A program made the translations under genes and the position numbers. Source: CAZTHM01 sp041946825 (GTDB lineage: Bacteria; Acidobacteriota; Terriglobia; UBA7540). From it: a DNA stretch of 64,000 bases. The notes under the pieces were generated by a model. That model saw only the letters and a program-made list of their open reading frames with translations, did not search any database and had not been told where the DNA came from. This document shows, piece after piece, positions 61,672 through 64,000 of the stretch; within the stretch, counting starts at the first letter, position 1; every line of letters starts with the position of its first letter. Location: contig JBHGBD010000007.1 of NCBI GenBank assembly GCA_041946825.1, positions 78,194-142,193 on the forward strand. Direction: 5' to 3'.

Positions 61672-62031
61672 ATGCCGCCAAGAAACTCTGAACGCAACCG
61701 GATTGAACTCCTGCAAGGTACGCTCGACATGCTGATTCTCCGCACCCTCCTCTGGGGACCTGCCCACGGACACGGCATTGCCACCGCCATCGAACGCACT
61801 TCGAGCGACGTGCTGAAAATCGAGCACGGCTCGCTCTACCCGGCGCTCCAGCGCCTGCAGCAGGAAGGCTGGATCGCCGCCGAATGGAAGACCTCGCCCA
61901 ACAACCGCCGCGCCCGCTATTACCGCTTGACGGCCACCGGGCGACGTCAACTGACGGCCGAAACCTCGCGCTGGCATCGTCTGACTGAAGCCATTGCGCG
62001 CATTCTCCGGCCGGTGGAATCCGCGGAGTAG
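61672..62031 (+). CDS. PadR-family transcriptional regulator
   Basis: A 119-residue winged-helix protein. LLQGTLDMLILRTLLWGPAHG, EHGSLYPALQRLQQEGWI and RARYYRLTATGR are classic PadR motifs. Paired PadR-permease genes are very common in Acidobacteria. It ends three bases before the permease start, so the pair is one operon. Confidence 0.95.
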   Translation: MPPRNSERNRIELLQGTLDMLILRTLLWGPAHGHGIATAIERTSSDVLKIEHGSLYPALQRLQQEGWIAAEWKTSPNNRRARYYRLTATGRRQLTAETSRWHRLTEAIARILRPVESAE

Positions 62032-62033
62032 AC

Positions 62034-64000
62034 GTGAGCTGGAAACAACAATTCGCGAAACTGCGCGGCCTGCAAGCACGGAAGCAGCAGGACCAGGAAC
62101 TGGACGAGGAGATCCGTGCCCATCTGGAGTTGGAGGAGCAGGAAAACCGCGCAAAAGGGATGTCCCCGGAAGAAGCGCGCTTCGCCGCGCTGCGGAAGTT
62201 TGGAAATGTCGTGCGGGCAAAAGTGACCGCGCGCGAGATGTGGCATTGGGTGTGGTTCGAGACACTCGTGCAGGACATCCGCTTCGGCCTGCGCATGCTG
62301 GCCAAAAACCCTGTCTTCACCGCCGTCGCGGTGCTTACGCTGGCGCTCGGCATCGGGGCCAATACTGCGATCTATAGCTTCATGGAGTCAATTCTGTTGC
62401 GCTCGCTGCCGGTGGCCGATCCCGAGTCACTGGTGGTCTTGAATTGGCAAAGCCGGCCGCCCCAGAACGCCAACAAGGAATGGGTTCACGTCATGCACTC
62501 GGTACAGGGGATGGCGTGGCCGGGAGACAAAGGCGCCATGGTCAGCGGGATGTTCCCGTACGGCGCGTTCGAGACGCTTCGCGAGGAGAATCCCGTCTTT
62601 TCCACGCTCTTCGGATACTTCAACGGACTAAACCATAACCTGGCCGTCCGCGGGCAGGCTACGAGCGCCAGCACGGAGTACGTCACCGGCGAGTATTTTC
62701 GCGGCTTGGGAGTGTCGCCGGCCGCGGGACGTCTGATCGATTCTGAAGACGACCGTCTAGGCGCGGCGCCGGTCGCCGTCATCAGTTTCGCGACAAGCCA
62801 GAATGGTTTTGGGGGACCGCCGAATGCGATTGGACAACCGATTCTTGTCGATAACGTGCCCTTCACGGTGATCGGCGTTGCGCCGCCGGAATTCTTCGGA
62901 GTAGACCCTGCGGTGGCGCCCGACCTCTACCTTCCGTTGCACACGAATCTGCTCGTGGACGGTGCCCGAGCGGCTCGTATGTATCCCGACGGAAACTTCT
63001 ACTGGATCGAAATGATGGGCCGGCTGCGTCCCGGCGTAAGCGTGGCACAGGCGCAGGCAGCGCTGGCTCCTCGTTTCCATGAATGGGTTGCCACCACCGC
63101 GACGACCGACGGTGAGCGCGCCAAGCTGCCCGCGTTGAATCTCAATCCCGGCGCCGCCGGTTTGGGCAGCTTGCGCCGCCAGTATTCCAAGCCTCTGTTC
63201 GTGCTGCTGGCGATGGTGGGATTGATCCTGGTGATCACGTGCGCGAACATCGCCAATCTGCTGCTGGCAAGGGCCGCGGCGCGACGCCGCGAAATGGCTG
63301 TCCGGCTCAGCCTGGGAGCGGGACGGTTCCGCCTTGTGCGGCAGTTGCTTACCGAGAGTGTGATGCTGGCGTTGCTCGGCGGAGCATTCGGGGTCTTGTT
63401 TGCGATCTGGGGCGTGAGATCGCTGACGTTTCTGCTCTCCAACGGCCAGGAGAATTTCACGCTGCACGCGGGATTGAACTGGAACGTGCTGGGCGTGACG
63501 GCGGCGCTCTCCGTGGTTTGCGGCCTGTTATTTGGCCTCGCTCCAGCAATTCAGGCCACGCGTCCGGACGTCATGCCCACGCTAAAGAACGGCCGCGGGG
63601 GCGGGCCGCGCCGCCACGGGCAGCACGTTCTGGTGGTCGCCCAAATCGCGTTTTCTTTTCTCATCCTGGTGGCCGCGGGTCTGTTTGTCCGGACACTCAA
63701 CAACTTACACTCCGTCCAACTGGGATACGCCCGCGAGAACATCCTTCTGTTCTCGTTGAATGCGCGCCAGGCCGGGCATCGAGAGCGGGAGATCGCCACA
63801 TTCTACGCGGACTTGCGCAAGCGCTTCGAATCGATCCCCGGAGTGAGCAGCGCGACGCTTTCGCAATCCTCGATCATCAATGCCGCCCGCACCGGGCAGA
63901 CAATCAGGGGGTCCATGAAGGTCGGCGCTGTGACCATCGATGGCGCGCGCGTCCTGGCCGCCGGACCGCGTTTCCTCACGACGATGCAGATTCCGATCCT
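62034..64000 (+). CDS. MacB/FtsX-type ABC permease (partial at right edge)
   Basis: A 655-codon open frame from GTG 62034, cut by the window end. After a charged head (LDEEIRAHLELEEQENR) a first membrane segment follows near FTAVAVLTLALGIGANTAIYSF, typical of the acidobacterial ADOP permease family. An MacB-like periplasmic domain spans about residues 125-370, and further helices lie near 385-405 (LLAMVGLILVITCANIANLL), 430-460 and 485-515. GGAG precedes the start. No ATPase is visible; it may lie elsewhere. Its function in transport is unproven. Confidence 0.9.
   Translation, partial: MSWKQQFAKLRGLQARKQQDQELDEEIRAHLELEEQENRAKGMSPEEARFAALRKFGNVVRAKVTAREMWHWVWFETLVQDIRFGLRMLAKNPVFTAVAVLTLALGIGANTAIYSFMESILLRSLPVADPESLVVLNWQSRPPQNANKEWVHVMHSVQGMAWPGDKGAMVSGMFPYGAFETLREENPVFSTLFGYFNGLNHNLAVRGQATSASTEYVTGEYFRGLGVSPAAGRLIDSEDDRLGAAPVAVISFATSQNGFGGPPNAIGQPILVDNVPFTVIGVAPPEFFGVDPAVAPDLYLPLHTNLLVDGARAARMYPDGNFYWIEMMGRLRPGVSVAQAQAALAPRFHEWVATTATTDGERAKLPALNLNPGAAGLGSLRRQYSKPLFVLLAMVGLILVITCANIANLLLARAAARRREMAVRLSLGAGRFRLVRQLLTESVMLALLGGAFGVLFAIWGVRSLTFLLSNGQENFTLHAGLNWNVLGVTAALSVVCGLLFGLAPAIQATRPDVMPTLKNGRGGGPRRHGQHVLVVAQIAFSFLILVAAGLFVRTLNNLHSVQLGYARENILLFSLNARQAGHREREIATFYADLRKRFESIPGVSSATLSQSSIINAARTGQTIRGSMKVGAVTIDGARVLAAGPRFLTTMQIPI

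Noticed and set aside
1..64000. tRNA, rRNA, transposase or prophage genes
   Set aside because: I looked for T-loop signatures, rRNA-like stretches, DDE or integrase motifs and found none I could support; small RNAs could be missed without a covariance search.

Overview
The window is GC-rich bacterial chromosome with no rRNA, tRNA, CRISPR array, phage or transposase gene that I can see. A PadR regulator followed by a large MacB/FtsX-type permease, two DinB-fold proteins, an SBBP-repeat secreted protein, abundant intergenic 'word' repeats and the gene mix together suggest a soil-type Acidobacteriota genome. This is inference from gene content, not a phylogeny.

Layout. 1-2890 (minus): an envelope-stress block with a coiled-coil protein, PspA, a NitT/TauA-like binding protein and the start of a membrane-anchored protein cut by the window edge. 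3895-16800: the most unusual region, a fatty-acyl/lipid-like cluster. It holds a degenerate HAD domain fused to a fatty acyl-CoA reductase, a STAS protein, a tiny CxxC protein, a CHASE3-PAS sensor, then a tightly packed plus-strand run: SDR reductase, polysaccharide pyruvyl transferase family protein, acyl-AMP ligase, crotonase, acyl carrier protein, second acyl-AMP ligase, lipid kinase. I know of no characterised pathway with this gene set.

16821-32810 is mixed housekeeping and accessory material: two nitrilase-family amidohydrolases, a radical SAM protein, two DinB proteins, a DUF4424 protein flanked by the same repeats on both sides, an ArsR/SDR pair with a candidate operator, Tag glycosylase, Cu/Zn superoxide dismutase, a metallo-beta-lactamase-fold enzyme, a toast-rack lipoprotein and transketolase. 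32866-38075 (minus) holds a toxin-antitoxin pair translationally coupled to a hydroxyacid dehydrogenase, an aminotransferase, a flavin reductase and a P1 peptidase. 38210-50587 holds an amino acid permease, a 1074-residue SBBP protein, malic enzyme, a GH2 glycosidase with an Old Yellow Enzyme homologue, and a HAD hydrolase.

51468-58206 is the classic translation operon rimP-nusA-infB-ylxP-rbfA-truB, with a good promoter and a leader hairpin. It is followed by a UDP-sulfoquinovose synthase homologue (SqdB) facing an MGDG-synthase-like glycosyltransferase, a LysE-like membrane protein, and a PadR-permease pair with twin operators. The permease runs off the right edge.
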